Shown here in pieces: positions 24,264-35,190 of a DNA stretch of 64,000 nt. The notes beneath the pieces were generated by a model that had not been told where the DNA came from, made no database searches, and was given only the letters and a program-made list of their open reading frames with translations. The first letter of the stretch is position 1, and each line of letters begins with the position of its first letter. Made by a program: the position numbers and the translations under genes. Source of the stretch: Callorhinus ursinus (lineage: Eukaryota > Chordata > Mammalia > Carnivora > Otariidae); contig NW_020312817.1 in assembly GCF_003265705.1 (NCBI RefSeq), positions 45,945,113 through 46,009,112 on the forward strand, read 5' to 3'.

Positions 24264-24937
24264 TAGCTGTTCTCAATCCTTATTGTGCAATAGAATCACC
24301 TGGAGGGCTTAATGAAACACAGATTGTTAGGCCTCACTCCTAGAGTTTCTTATTGAATAGTTCTGGGAAGAAGCCCAAGAATTTACATGTCTAAAAATTC
24401 CAGGATGATGCTAATGTTACTGGGGCGGGGGGGCACTTGGACTGGGGAGCTCTATGGGCTCTGAGGCCAGTCTATCCCTGAGATGTCACCACAGGACCAC
24501 AGGCTCTTGGTCTCTCACAAGAAAGAATTCGAGGACAGATCAGACACAATGGTTGAGTGGTACAACTGGGAAAGTTTATTAAAGTAAGAGTACTCTTGAG
24601 ACGGGAGAGAGGGCAAGCTGAAGGAGAGCTGCGCGCCCAGGAGTTTGGGTCTCTATCTTTTATTTACAAGTGTTAACTAGGGGGTGGAATATTTATTACT
24701 TGGGGAGGGAATTTCCTTGGAAGCAGGGTTTCACAACTTTTCTCCTTTACTTGGTCATGGTTTCTGGCCTTCTTTGTCTTGGGCCAGTCAGATTTGATCC
24801 TGCTTCTGATGGCTTTGTTTTTAGAGTGCTGCCAGTATAGGTCTCTAACCTTCAATAGCTAGCCATGACTCCTCCTTTGCTAGCCTCTAGGCATCCTGTT
24901 AAAACCTAATACAGGGACCATATTTTGAGAAGCCTTG
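24264..24937. mobile_element. hAT (MER3/MER5/MER20-like) MITE, split by an LTR
   Basis: Left part: tagctgttctcaatcc terminus, tagaatcacctggagggctt, gaagcccaagaatttacatg, ggatgatgctaatgttactg. The right part, gggaccatattttgagaagc at 24914-24933, is the opposite terminal inverted repeat. In intact relatives the two are contiguous, so the roughly 470 bp between them is an insertion. It is a non-autonomous element with no transposase. Confidence 0.75.
24450..24913 (-). mobile_element. Solo ERV LTR inside the hAT element
   Basis: Contains gaaagaattcgaggacagat and cagacacaatggttgagtgg, a minus-strand AATAAA (complement at 24575-24580), gacgggagagagggcaagct, gctgcgcgcccaggagtttg, and ends aacctaataca at 24913. 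The left edge is uncertain, between about 24439 and 24465. It is CpG- and GC-richer than its flanks. The pattern fits a carnivore ERV1-like LTR. No internal viral genes are adjacent. Confidence 0.7.
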
Positions 24938-25012
24938 ACTTACAGACAAGATGACATTCAAGTTCATAAGCATTACTCTTTTAAAACAACTTTATTGAGG
25001 TATAGTTGATTC

Positions 25013-25815
25013 TGATATTGTGATTTATAATAAGAAAGATATATTTGGTCTTCATCATTTCTGGCACAGAGCTTCTAAAACCTTTGGAATATTCTAAGTG
25101 AGGGGAGCAATAAAGGTGTCTTTGTTATGCTATGAAGTGACTTTTGGAAAGCACCTCTGGATGGGGGCTGGTGCCAGGAGAACCAACCATGTGATTAGAG
25201 AGTTGGAACTTTCAGTCCCACCCCTGACCTCCAGGGAGGGGAGAGGAGCTGGGGGTTGAATCAGTAGTCAATGGCCAATGATTTAATCAATCGTGTCTAT
25301 TTAATTAAGCCTCCATTAAAACCCAAACAGATGGGTATGAAGAGCTTCTCCACTGGTGAATACATGGAGATGTGGGGAGAGTGGTACTCTCCCTGAGAGC
25401 ATTGACGCTCCACACCCCTTCCCACATACCTTGACCTATATATCTCTTCCTCTGGCTGTTGATTTATATTATTTAATATCTCTTATAATAAACTGGTAAT
25501 TTATTGAGCAAACTGATTTCCAGAGTTCTATGAGCCACTCTAGGAAATTAATGGAAGCCAAGGAAAGAGTCATGGGAATCTCTTATTTATAGCCAGCTGG
25601 TCAGAAGCACAGGTAGCAACTTGGACTTGTGATTGGCATCTGAACTTGGGGGCAGTCCAGTGGGATTGATCCCTTAAACTGTAGAATCTAGTGCTATCTC
25701 CCAATAGATATTTTTAGAATCGAATTGAATTGCAGGACACCCAGCTGGTGTCTGAGAGTTGCTTGGTGGTGTAGGGGAAATGCCTCACACATTGGAATTG
25801 TCGACCAGAGTTGTA
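25013..25815 (+). mobile_element. Solo LTR, same family as the one at 16 kb
   Basis: About 803 bp: tgatattgtgatttataata start, tatatttggtcttcatcatt, ccaatgatttaatcaatcgt, polyadenylation signal AATAAA at 25487-25492, gacacccagctggtgtctga, and gaccagagttgta near the end. Its length agrees with the SINE-free length of the 16-kb copy (about 817 bp), and shared blocks run in inverted order relative to that copy. A TATA-like gacctatatatctcttcc lies upstream of the polyadenylation signal, as expected for an LTR promoter. Confidence 0.82.
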
Positions 25816-26047
25816 CTGATATACAAAAAGTTTGCATATCAACAAAGCCTGACTTTTAAAACTATTACCTTGCAAGGAGTTAAGAAGAAAAACAGTCAAA
25901 GTTGAGAAATGATTTTGTTTCTCTAGCTAGTAATTCATCCTTGCTTTGCAGCATTGAAACCCATTGATTCAAAAGGAGGGAAGCCAGAGGGCAAGAGAAT
26001 TTCAGAACATGAAATATTGTAAAAAGTATTATCCTTTCTAAAAAATG

Positions 26048-26079
<32 letters not shown>

Positions 26080-26677
26080 AAAACCAAGATGGAGACTATC
26101 AAACAATACCTACATTACTGGAACTAAGGAAGGGCCACAGTCCTATGCAGTAATCTTTTAAAAAGTACTGACCAGGGAGAGAGAGAGAAAGAAAATAGAG
26201 CAATAATAAAGCAGTTTCTACTTAGCATTCCAAGAAGCAGTGCAGAGAAGCTAATGGGACACAATTTCACGAATGCTTCACATTTGGAAAAAAGCAGACT
26301 GAGAAGATGATGAGGCAGCCAGAAGGGAAGACCTGAAAACCCCCGAAGAACGAAGTCCTTCTCCATCACCACAGAGTTCATCAGGCAGGGAAATTTCCAA
26401 GATGTGGGTTTTCCACATTCTGGGAGGAAAAGAGAGAGACACCAACCAGTGTAACTGTGATCTTTCAGAAATAATTATTTCTGCTCAAAACACGTGGGAA
26501 CATAAAAAAGAAACTAAGCAGGATGTGATCTATGGAGAAATTGGGCAGCCTGGAGGGAAGAGGACCCCACAAGTAACAGTGTGGCTCAAATTTTCAAGTC
26601 CTCCTTGTGTTTTCCCTTAAGCTGCTGTGTGGGAAAAATGAAGGAGTGAAACAAAGGTTGAAAAATTGGGGAAGAAT
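25816..26677. other. Unassigned DNA with an AAC microsatellite
   Basis: No transposon recognised. Frames at 26124-26381 (-) and 26402-26620 (+) have no recognisable domain. Confidence 0.4.
26047..26080. repeat. (AAC)n microsatellite
   Basis: About eleven uninterrupted AAC units followed by an A-run. Likely length-variable. Confidence 0.95.
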
Positions 26678-27258
26678 AGTATATTAATTTTATATTGCTG
26701 TGTAATAAAATTGCCACAAACCTAGCAGCTTAAAATAACTTGAATACATTATCAAAAGGTTTAGTGAATCAGGAGTCTGGACATGGCTTGCTGGCTCCTC
26801 TGATTTGTGCTGGTCTCACAGTCTACAGGGCGGATGTTGGCTAGCTGCATTCTCATCTGGAGGCTCAGGGAGGAAGAGTCCCCTTCCAGGATAATCCAGG
26901 TTGTTGGCAGATTTGAGTTCTTTGCTGCTATGTGACTGAGGGCTTCAGCTTCTTGCTGGTTGTTGGTTGTAGTTTCCTGTTAGGCTGTCCACAGTTCCTT
27001 GTCATGGGGGATGTCTCAAACATCCACTTACTTCATCAAGCATGCAAAGAGAGTTTCTGGCTCCAGTGGGCTAAGATGAAATTTTATATAACAATCCTTT
27101 ATCGTGGGAGTGACATCCTATCATCTTTGCCATATTCCATTGGTTATATGCTAGTCACATGTCCTGTTCAAACTAAAAGGAAGGAAATTTCTCACAAAAG
27201 TATGAAGACCAGGAGGTAGAAATCACAGGGAATCACCTTAGCATATGTCCATTACAAC
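26678..27258 (-). mobile_element. MaLR (MLT1-like) LTR, antisense
   Basis: Reverse complement of a MaLR LTR: tattgctgtgtaataaaatt, gccacaaacctagcagctta, tgaatcaggagtctggacat, ctgcattctcatctggaggc, gagtgacatcctatcatctt, then tatgtccattacaac at the other end. Nearly full length (about 580 bp). Subfamily not resolved. Open frames within it (26932-27219) are chance. Confidence 0.75.
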
Positions 27259-27769
27259 TAGTTCTATTAAAAAAAGATCCCAGGACCCCACACTGAATTG
27301 GGTAAATAGTGTGGGCCCCAGGTCCAACATCCCCATTCCTTAAAAAAGAAGATACTCTACATCTTCATCTTTGTTATGAAATGTTTAAAGAAATTACAAA
27401 AGTCATATCAAGCAATAAGTATGACTGCCCAAAAATCCATTGGAGCTTTCCCTTAACCGCCCATTCTCCTCTCTCAGACACTGCAAAGGTAGGTATAACA
27501 AATAATACTTAACTCATAAACTGAATGTCTTAGGAGCAAGAAAACATGGTACTCAGTAATGTGGAATGGGGGAAATGAAATTCAGATGCATTATATTGAG
27601 GCCAAAAGGAGGCCTAGAAAAATCAAGCATCCACTCTAGGAGAAAATATAACCCAAGAAACAAAACAAAAAATTTTGCTTAGTGAGGGTTTTACCCTATG
27701 GAAGATCTTATAGACAGCATTACTAGAGTGAAGGGAAAAAGGAGTGAAGCAGAGAGGCAAAGACTGGGG
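27259..27769. other. Unassigned DNA
   Basis: No gene or repeat recognised. Confidence 0.4.
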
Positions 27770-27936
27770 CAATGCTTCTCAGACTTGAGGAGGTGTCCAG
27801 CATTGCTGAGGAGCTTATTGAAAACAGATTGCTGAATTGAGTAGGTCTAGGGTGGGACTTAATAACACGCACTTCTATTAAGTTCCCTTATGATGCTGAT
27901 TCTGCTGATACAGGACAACACTTTGGGAACCATTAT
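27770..27936. mobile_element. hAT MITE (MER20/MER5-like)
   Basis: The terminus caatgcttctcagacttgag and the opposite end caacactttgggaaccatta form imperfect terminal inverted repeats (consensus cagtggttctcaaac). The interior ttcccttatgatgctgattc is typical of the family. About 167 bp, non-autonomous. Confidence 0.75.
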
Positions 27937-28094
27937 ACCAGGAGTGGGTTACATTTTTTAGAATTTCATTTTATATTGTAACAGGACATCTAATATCAGT
28001 TTTCTGTCTTCTATATCAGTTTGATTCTGTAAGTTGTAGCTGATTTGAAATACTATGCTTGCTGTATTTTCTGTTCCTGGTCATTTAAGATTTC

Positions 28095-28112
28095 TTTTTT
28101 TTTTTTTTTTTT
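28095..28112. repeat. Poly(T) run
   Basis: Eighteen T residues. No SINE or L1 tail is attached. Confidence 0.9.
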
Positions 28113-28245
28113 CAATTTTCCTCAATAGCACACACATTGGGTATAGTATAAATACCTGATATACTGGGACACAATTATATGAGAACATATATAAATGTGC
28201 TTAGTATAATACCTAGCATTCACAGACACTCAATAAATGCTGTTT
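28113..28245 (+). repeat. MIR 3' part
   Basis: aatgtgcttagtataatacc, tagcattcacagacactcaa and taaatgctgttttatt match the MIR 3' end (agcgcttagcacagtgcctggcac...caataaatg). Confidence 0.65.
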
Positions 28246-28690
28246 TATTTCCTTCTTACCCGACCAAAAGAAGAATGGAAAATTATAAGTTGCTCTGACG
28301 CCAGTTATTAAAATACTGGCCCATGTATAATTGTACCAATATCTAAAATTGAGATCTCAGAGTTTACTAAATATTTTGTTAAAACGTATTTTCTCTAAGA
28401 ATATGTGCCTTTCCTTTCAAACACCCTTTGAGGCTCTCTTCTGCTTAAATACATGGAACAGAAGTCCAATTTATATTATGTGTCGGAGAATGCGTCAGAG
28501 TAAGTAAGTAAAATGACTTAATGACAAAACTATCCATTAGCAACTTTAGGACAGGTCCTATTTCTGCTTATCTTGGCCACTCCATCATAATTTAGTTTCT
28601 GATACCTTTCCCTCTGATTATGTAATTTCCTCTACTGGTCCTCAAACTAAAGTCACACCAGATTCAGCACTACCACCAAGAGCTGACTTT
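28246..28690. other. Unassigned DNA
   Basis: No gene or repeat recognised. Confidence 0.4.
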
Positions 28691-28707
28691 AAAATAAGTA
28701 ACAAATT

Positions 28708-28905
28708 GGGCGCCTGGGTGGCTCAGTCGGTTAAGCGACGGCCTCCGGCTCAGGTCATGATTCTGGAGTCCCGGGATCGAGTCCCGCGTCAGGCTCCCTG
28801 CTCGGCAGGGAGTCGGCTTCTCCCTCGGACCCTCCCCCCTCTCGTGCTCTCTCTCATTCTCTCTCTCTCTCAAATAAATAAATAAAATCTTTAAAAAAAT
28901 AAAAT
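28708..28905 (+). mobile_element. CAN-SINE, well preserved
   Basis: Head gcgcctgggtggctcagtcg, ttaagcgacggcctccggct, tctggagtcccgggatcgag, CpG-rich body and (aaat)n tail. The 17-bp duplication differs at one base: aaaataagtaacaaatt at 28691-28707 and aaaataagtagcaaatt at 28906-28922. Many CpGs are retained, so this is one of the youngest copies. Confidence 0.96.
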
Positions 28906-28922
28906 AAAATAAGTAGCAAATT

Positions 28923-29504
28923 ATAATACAGATAAAAGTGTTTAAGTAATAACACAACAAAGTGATGAAGATTTTTCCATGGACAGCCTTATACCATCAG
29001 CTTTCTCTATTCTTACTTGAGATAATTGGTTGAGAGTAAAGGCAGTGATAATAAGGAAGGGAGCTTAATGAGCCTTAAGATTTCTGGGAGTCTACAGGAT
29101 GGAGATAATGAGATCTTCCCTACCAGCACTACAGGATTTTTGTGTGAATCAAATAAATGATGTAAAGGTTCTTTGAAAAATGTAAATGTCTGATTTTTAA
29201 ATAATCGCTCCATAAATAAACAAGAGAGTCTTAGTATACAGGAGGAACTAAAGGTCTGCAAAGGGTTTCTCAATTTAATAGCAGAGACTAATATGACATC
29301 CCAAACAAAAGAAGGAAAAAGGAAGGCTAGAACAAAAGAAATATTGGTAAAATATGAACACAAATTGATAAATAAGACTGATTTGATTTAGACCAAATAT
29401 ATAGACTCAAGCTATAATTGTAAGGGAACTAAATTCCAATTTTTAAAACTTTGCTTTTGTAAAGCAAAAATGGATGTATTTTAAAAGAGGTAGCTCTCTC
29501 ATAA
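28923..29504. other. Unassigned DNA
   Basis: No repeat recognised. The 116-codon minus-strand frame at 29013-29363 is Leu/Ser/Phe-rich with no domain and no matching context. Confidence 0.4.
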
Positions 29505-29518
29505 AGAGAGGAAAATCC

Positions 29519-29709
29519 TTGGGGCGCCTGGGTGGCTCAGTCGGTTAAGCGTCTGCCTTTGGCTCAGGTCATGATCCCAGGGTCCTGGGATGGAGTCCCA
29601 CGTTGGGCTCCTTGTTCAGTGGGGAGTCTGCTTCTCCCTCTTCCCCTTACCCCACTTGTGCTCTCTCTCTCAAATAAATAAATAAATGAATAAAATCTTA
29701 AAAAAAATG
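29519..29709 (+). mobile_element. CAN-SINE, full length
   Basis: Head ggggcgcctgggtggctcag, aagcgtctgcctttggctca, a complete body and (aaat)n tail. Exact 14-bp duplication agagaggaaaatcc at 29505-29518 and 29710-29723. Confidence 0.96.
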
Positions 29710-29868
29710 AGAGAGGAAAATCCAAAGTGAATGGATGAGCAAAGACAAGCCAAGAAAACTATAGGAAAAGGAGGACATTAGAATCACCCTATCATCAGAG
29801 GAGAGAATTCGAAATAGCACGTATCAAAAAGGAATGAGCCATTTTATATGTGAAAATGACTCTGTATC

Positions 29869-30386
29869 TGTATTAGTCTCTTACTGCTGCTGTAAGAAAT
29901 TACCACAAATTTAGTGGCTTCTGACAACCCAATTTATTTTCTTATAATTTTGGAGGTCAGAAGTCTCAAAATGGTGTTGTAGGGCTAAAATCTGCATGGC
30001 TATATTCTTTCTGGAGGTTCTAGAGGGGAAATTATTCCTTTGCCCTTTTTTTTTTTTTTTTTACCTTTAAAAGCCTCCTATATTCCTTGCTTGTGGTTCC
30101 TTTCTCCAAATTCAAATTCAGAAGAGTAGCATCTGCCAATCTTCCTCTCTGATCTTTGTCTCTGTTGTCATATCTCCCTCTGCCTCTGATACCCCTGCTT
30201 CCCTTTTGTAAGAACTCATTTGGTTAGACTGGGCCCAATGAGATAATCTGGGTTAATGTCCTCATCTCAACAGATGTAACCTTAATCACTTCTGTATGAT
30301 CCCTTTCGCCATGTAAGGTAACATAGTTATGGGTTCCTGGGGATTAGGCTGTAGACATCTCAGTAGGCCATTTCCCAGCATACCAC
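29869..30386 (-). mobile_element. MLT1 (MaLR) LTR, antisense, full length
   Basis: Reverse complement of an MLT1D/B-like LTR: tgtattagtctcttactgct, accacaaatttagtggcttc, ttttggaggtcagaagtctc, cagatgtaaccttaatcact, catgtaaggtaacatagtta, ggattaggctgtagacatct and ccatttcccagcatacca. About 518 bp. A T-run at about 30047-30062 interrupts it. Confidence 0.85.
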
Positions 30387-30779
30387 AGTGGGGTGGATAG
30401 AAGCCATCTGAATGTTCCTCTCATCCTCTGCATATATTCTGGATACCTTGTTCTTCCTGGACAGTGAAAGTCAGTTGTTTTTGTATCTTCCTAATTTCAT
30501 CCATGAGAGTTTGTTAGCCACTCTAGGTAAAGGGTTTAATTCAAATACATAAATAATTGTCATAAATCTTTTAATGTCAAATGATATTAACTTATTTATT
30601 TATGAAAATCAAATGATGGAAATACAAAAAGTGACTGATGTAAAGGTCAAAAAATATCTCTTATTTCATGGTTCTCTTCTAATAGAAAAGAACAATGAAT
30701 AATCATATATTAAAAATAAAGATATATGTAATAATGTAATCATATATTACATACTATGATAGTAATACATGGGATAATG
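30387..30779. other. Unassigned DNA
   Basis: No gene or repeat recognised. Confidence 0.4.
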
Positions 30780-32420
30780 GCAAGAGAGCCATAGGCAAGG
30801 GCAAGATTGGTAATAGGGCTACCATAGATACATTGATAAGATATGGCCTCTCCCTGAAGGTGACATTTGACAAAAGGCCAAATGTATGTGTGAGAGCAAG
30901 TCATGTAAATATGTGAGTTCTATGAGGCAAGCACTTTCCAGATATAGTGCACAGTAAGACTGTTCACTCAGGAGAACAGTCCTGGTTTTTCTGAAGAACA
31001 GACAAGCCTGAGTAGCTAACAAAGTGAACAAGGAATGAATGGTAGGGAAGGTCATGAGTGACCTTGAAAAGTGTTACTATTTTATTATTTTTTTTTCCTG
31101 AGTGCTATGGAGATCCACAAGAGAACATTTAGTGTAAGAGTGTGTAAGAAGAAAACCAAGGACAATAAGCACAAGGTTTTATAAGATTTTACAATGTGAG
31201 AACAACTCTAAGATGAGTGCTCTGGGCGGCTATGGAGCTTAAAGATATTATAGAAGAGATTGGGTAAGGTCAAAAGTTTAGTTTCTCTGAGAATTTTGTT
31301 ACAGTTCAAATTCTCAAAAGGTATGGGAAATTTTATATTAAGTTAGTAATGAGACAGGATGTAGAGGTAGTAAGACTAGGGTTCTGGTTTAGTAGCCATT
31401 GGTGGACAATTTGGGTTTATTAAGAAAGATGGAAAGGAACAATAGGGGGCTAAGATCCAGTAAGGGCTACCAAGGAAAATCTTCGTTCTTTCAGACCCTT
31501 TCACAGGAGAGACATTATGTACTTTATTTTCAAAAAGATCTTGCTTTCTCTGTGGATAATTGATTGGAGGAGGAAGCAGAGTGGAAGAGGGAGACCAATT
31601 AGAGGCACTCTAATGGTCCAGGCAAGAAGTAATGGTGGCTTAGGCGAGGAAGTATTGACACAAGTGCAATGAGACAGCTGTCCCACCCAAATGCTGTTAA
31701 CTTCTCTTTTTGACAAATGAAAAAAAAAATACATATGACTATGTGAAAATATTGCTAAGGCCTTCCCAGGGCCAATGAAAGCACAGAGCTCTTACATTTA
31801 AAATTTATGAGTTTCATAGCATATACATCTCTGTTGAGAATAGTTTAGTAATGTGATGAGGATAAAAGCCTGATAAGGCTAAGAGAACATAGGAGAGGAA
31901 GTGAAGACAACAAATGTAGATACCTCTTTCAAGGACTTTGCTTCAAAAGGGAGCAATGAATGGATTGGGAGCTAGCTAGTTGGGAACATGGGAGAGAAAA
32001 AGCTTTATTATTATTATTATTATTATATGCTTGGAGATGTAATGAAATGTCTATATGAATCTGGAAATAATCCAGTAGAGAAGTATAAACTGATGATGTG
32101 GTAGAAAAAGAGATGTCAGAGGTACCAAACCTTTAAATAGGGCCCTGAAAAGACTATCTTTAAAGAGAAGTAGGGATACACATTAATTGACATGGAAGTG
32201 AAGACAGAGTATGTGGTTATCAAGTTAAGGAATTGGCATAGTAAGATGAAGAAGTTTTCTTCTAAATGTCTCAATTTTCTAAGTCAAATATCATATTTTA
32301 GATCATCCTCTGAGAGGTTTCAGGACCAAAAGTTATAAAATTGCAATCTGGAAAACTGGGAGAATGAATTGATAAAGAATATGTAATGTAATTGCTGAAA
32401 TTACTGAGGACCCACTCAAT
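30780..32420 (+). repeat. Diffuse ancient interspersed repeat, family not named
   Basis: Scattered but ordered matches to a widely dispersed old mammalian repeat: gtcatgagtgaccttgaaaa, gagaccaattagaggcactc, taatggtccaggcaagaagt aatggtggctta, caaggactttgcttcaaaag and gggagctagctagttgggaa. I recognise the wording of the family but cannot name it securely. Coverage is patchy, with unassigned gaps and a (TTA)n tract. Confidence 0.4.
32004..32026. repeat. (TTA)n microsatellite
   Basis: About seven uninterrupted TTA units. Confidence 0.9.
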
Positions 32421-33019
32421 GTTTATGGGCATAAATTTAAAATGAGATCTGTCATCTTGACTTTAGTATTTCTCTAGAGAGATTCAGCTGCTTGTGTACA
32501 GTCCCAGAATTAACACAGTGGTGGATTTAACCAGGATTTGGATTTTACCATGTAAGAACACTGGATGGAAATGTGTGCAAGGGAATAGAAGGAGTATGTA
32601 AAGATAAAATTACAGAGATGAGCTACAGAATCTAAGTTGGGCAAAGAAGGAAGTGAATTTTTAGGCAGCTTATGAACAATGCAAAACAATGCAAGATTAG
32701 TGAGGCTTGGAAGGCATTGGTGAGACCAAGTAACTTTTGAATATGGTTTTATGAAAAATTATAGATAGGAGAGATTGATGAGCTGTCATGAGTGTGTCAA
32801 ACTCTGTAACTAATAAAAATCATATGCATTTTTAGTGCTTATGAAGTATTAAAAAGTCATTCATACATGAGTCATAAAGAAAACTTTAAAAAATTTTGAA
32901 ATTAAAGAACTGAACAGAACAGATTCTTTGAAAAAAAGAATTGCATTCAAGAATTGCATTAGAAGAGAAAATAAGGACAAAAGTTAAAATACAACTCTAC
33001 TAGTCAACGGTTGATTTGT
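32421..33019. other. Unassigned DNA
   Basis: No gene or confident repeat. A short stretch near 32500-32560 could be a MIR remnant. Confidence 0.35.
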
Positions 33020-33507
33020 TTTTAAATTTATTTAATATTCTTTTTAACAGATGTTTTTAATTTTGATGAGATAGAATTCATCACATTTTGTTTTATACTT
33101 AGTGTTGTGTCCCAAGAAATCTTTTCCCACTTCATGATGGCAAGGATGTTTTCCTCTGTTATGTTCTAGAATCTTTATAACTTTAGCTTTTATGTTTATG
33201 ATCCATCCTCCATTAATCTTATAGGATGTGAGGTAGGGCCAAGGATCCCCCTACAATTCCATACAGATATCCAGTTGTTACATTACCATTTGTTGAAAAG
33301 ACTATCCTTTCCCCATTGAATAGTTTTGGCACTGTCCTTAAAAATAAATTGACCATGTTGATTTTTCGTTTTGTTTTGTTTCTTTATTCTATATACTTGA
33401 TGTATTTATTACTCTTTGCACCAATGCTACCTTGTCTTCAGCTTCATAGTAAGTCTTGAAATCAAGTAGTGCAAATCCTTCAATTTTGTTGTTTTAAAAA
33501 TTGTTTT

Positions 33508-34194
33508 ATTCTGTTCCATTGATTCATGTGTCTCTTTTTGTGCCAGTACCATACTCTTTTGATCACTACGGCTTTGTAACATAACTTGAAGTCTGGAATT
33601 GTGTTGCCTCCAGCTTTGCTTTTCTTTTTAAAGGTTGCTTTGGCTCTTCAGGGTCTTTTGTGGTTCCATACAAATTTTAGGATTGTTTGTTCTAGCTCTA
33701 CAAAAAATGTTGGTATTCTGATAGGGATTACATTGAATGCATAGATTGCTTTGGGTGGCATAGACATTTTAACAATATTTGTCCTTCCAATCCATGAGCA
33801 TGGAATGTCTTTCCATTTCTTTATGTCATCTTCAATTTCTTTCATCAGTATTTTACAGTTTTCAGAATATAGGTCTTTCACTTCTTTGGTTAGGTTTATT
33901 CCTAGGAATCTTACGGTTTTGTTGCAATCGTAAATGGAATTGATACCTTAATTTCTCTTTCTGCTGCTTCATTTTTGGTGGGTAGGAATGCAACAGATTT
34001 CTGTACATTAATTTTGCATCCTGCAACTTTACTGAATTCATGTATCAGTTCTAGCAATTTTTTGGTGGAGTCTTTTGGGTTTTCTATATAGAGTATCATG
34101 TCATGTGCAATAGTGAATATTTTACCTCTTCCTTGCTGATTTGGATGCCTTTTATTTATTCTTGTTGCCTGATTGCTGTGGCTAGGACTTCCAG
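33508..34194 (-). pseudogene. L1 ORF2 fragment (inverted part)
   Basis: Minus-strand translations read as L1 ORF2 downstream of the reverse-transcriptase core. 34099-33911 gives [20 protein letters not shown] and [20 protein letters not shown]. 33881-33648 gives [36 protein letters not shown] and [11 protein letters not shown]. The protein would be the endonuclease/reverse transcriptase that copies L1 RNA. Here it lacks the endonuclease and catalytic RT core and has frame breaks, so it is a relic. It is moderately well preserved, consistent with a younger L1 than its host. Confidence 0.9.
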
Positions 34195-35050
34195 AAATGA
34201 ACCCACAATTCTATGATCAATTGGTCTTTAACAAAGCAGGAAAGAATATCCAATGGGAAAAAGATGGTCTCCTCAAGAAATGGTGTTAGAAAAACTGCAC
34301 AGCAACTTGCAAAAGAATGAAACTGGACCACTTTCTTAAACCATACACAAAAATAAATTAAAAATGGATTAAATACCTAAATGTGAGACAGGAAAATATC
34401 AAAATCCTAGAGGAAAACATAAGCAGTAACCTCTTTGACACTGGTCCTAGCAACTTCTTACTAGATACATCTCCTGAGGCAAGGGAAAGAAAACCAAAAT
34501 TAAACTATTGGGACTTCATCAAAATAAAAAGCTTCTGCACAGCAAAGAAAACAATTAAAAAAACTAAAAGGCAATCTTCACAATGGGAGAAGATATTTTC
34601 AAAAGACATATCTGATAGAGAGTTAGTATCCAAAATGTATAAAAAACTTGTAAAACTCAACACCCCAAAAATAAATAATCCAATTAACAAATGGGCAGAA
34701 AACAAAAACAGACATTTTTCCAAAGAAGACACACAAATGGCCAACAAACACATGAAAAGATGCTCAGCATCAATGATCATCAGGGAAATACAAGTCAAAA
34801 GTACAATGAGTTATCACCACACACCTATCAGAATGGCTAAAAATCAACAACACAAGAAGCCACAGATTTTGGTAAGGATGTGGAGAAAGAGGAACCCTCT
34901 TACACTTTTGATGGGAATGCAAACTGGTGCAGCCACTCTGGAAGACAGTATGGAGGTTCCTCAAAAAGTTAAAAATAGAACTACCCTATGATCCAGCAAT
35001 TGTACTACTAGGTATTTACCTAAAGAATACAAAAATACTATTTGGGAGGG
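34195..35050 (+). pseudogene. L1 ORF2 C-terminal fragment, frameshifted
   Basis: Holds the longest open frame of the window (34383-34991, 202 codons). Residues roughly 35-155 read as the L1 ORF2 C-terminal domain: [38 protein letters not shown] and [15 protein letters not shown]. Near 34840 the true frame is lost: the end of the open frame ([28 protein letters not shown]) is an out-of-frame reading of the zinc-knuckle and LVQPLW region. The original frame therefore broke by an indel, and the 202-codon frame is not a real protein. No start codon of ORF2 is present. Confidence 0.9.
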
Positions 35051-35154
35051 ATATATGCACCCTGTTGTTTATAGCAGCATTATCTACAATAGCCACATAA
35101 TAGAAACAGCCCAAGCGTCCATTGACTGATAAATGGATAAAGAAGCTGTGGAAT

Positions 35155-35190
35155 ATATAGATAGATATAGATATATAAATATATATATGC
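35155..35190. repeat. (TAGATA)n/(TA)n tract within the L1
   Basis: atagatagatatagatatat followed by a short TA run, replacing part of the ORF2 C-terminal coding sequence. Confidence 0.8.

Noticed and set aside
16091..25815. A provirus bounded by the two matching LTRs
   Set aside because: The LTRs face opposite ways, and the 8 kb between them contains no gag, pol or env-like sequence but does contain unrelated SINEs and L2.
29013..29363. 116-codon minus-strand open frame
   Set aside because: No domain, Leu/Ser-rich, no splice or promoter context. Expected by chance in a 64-kb window.
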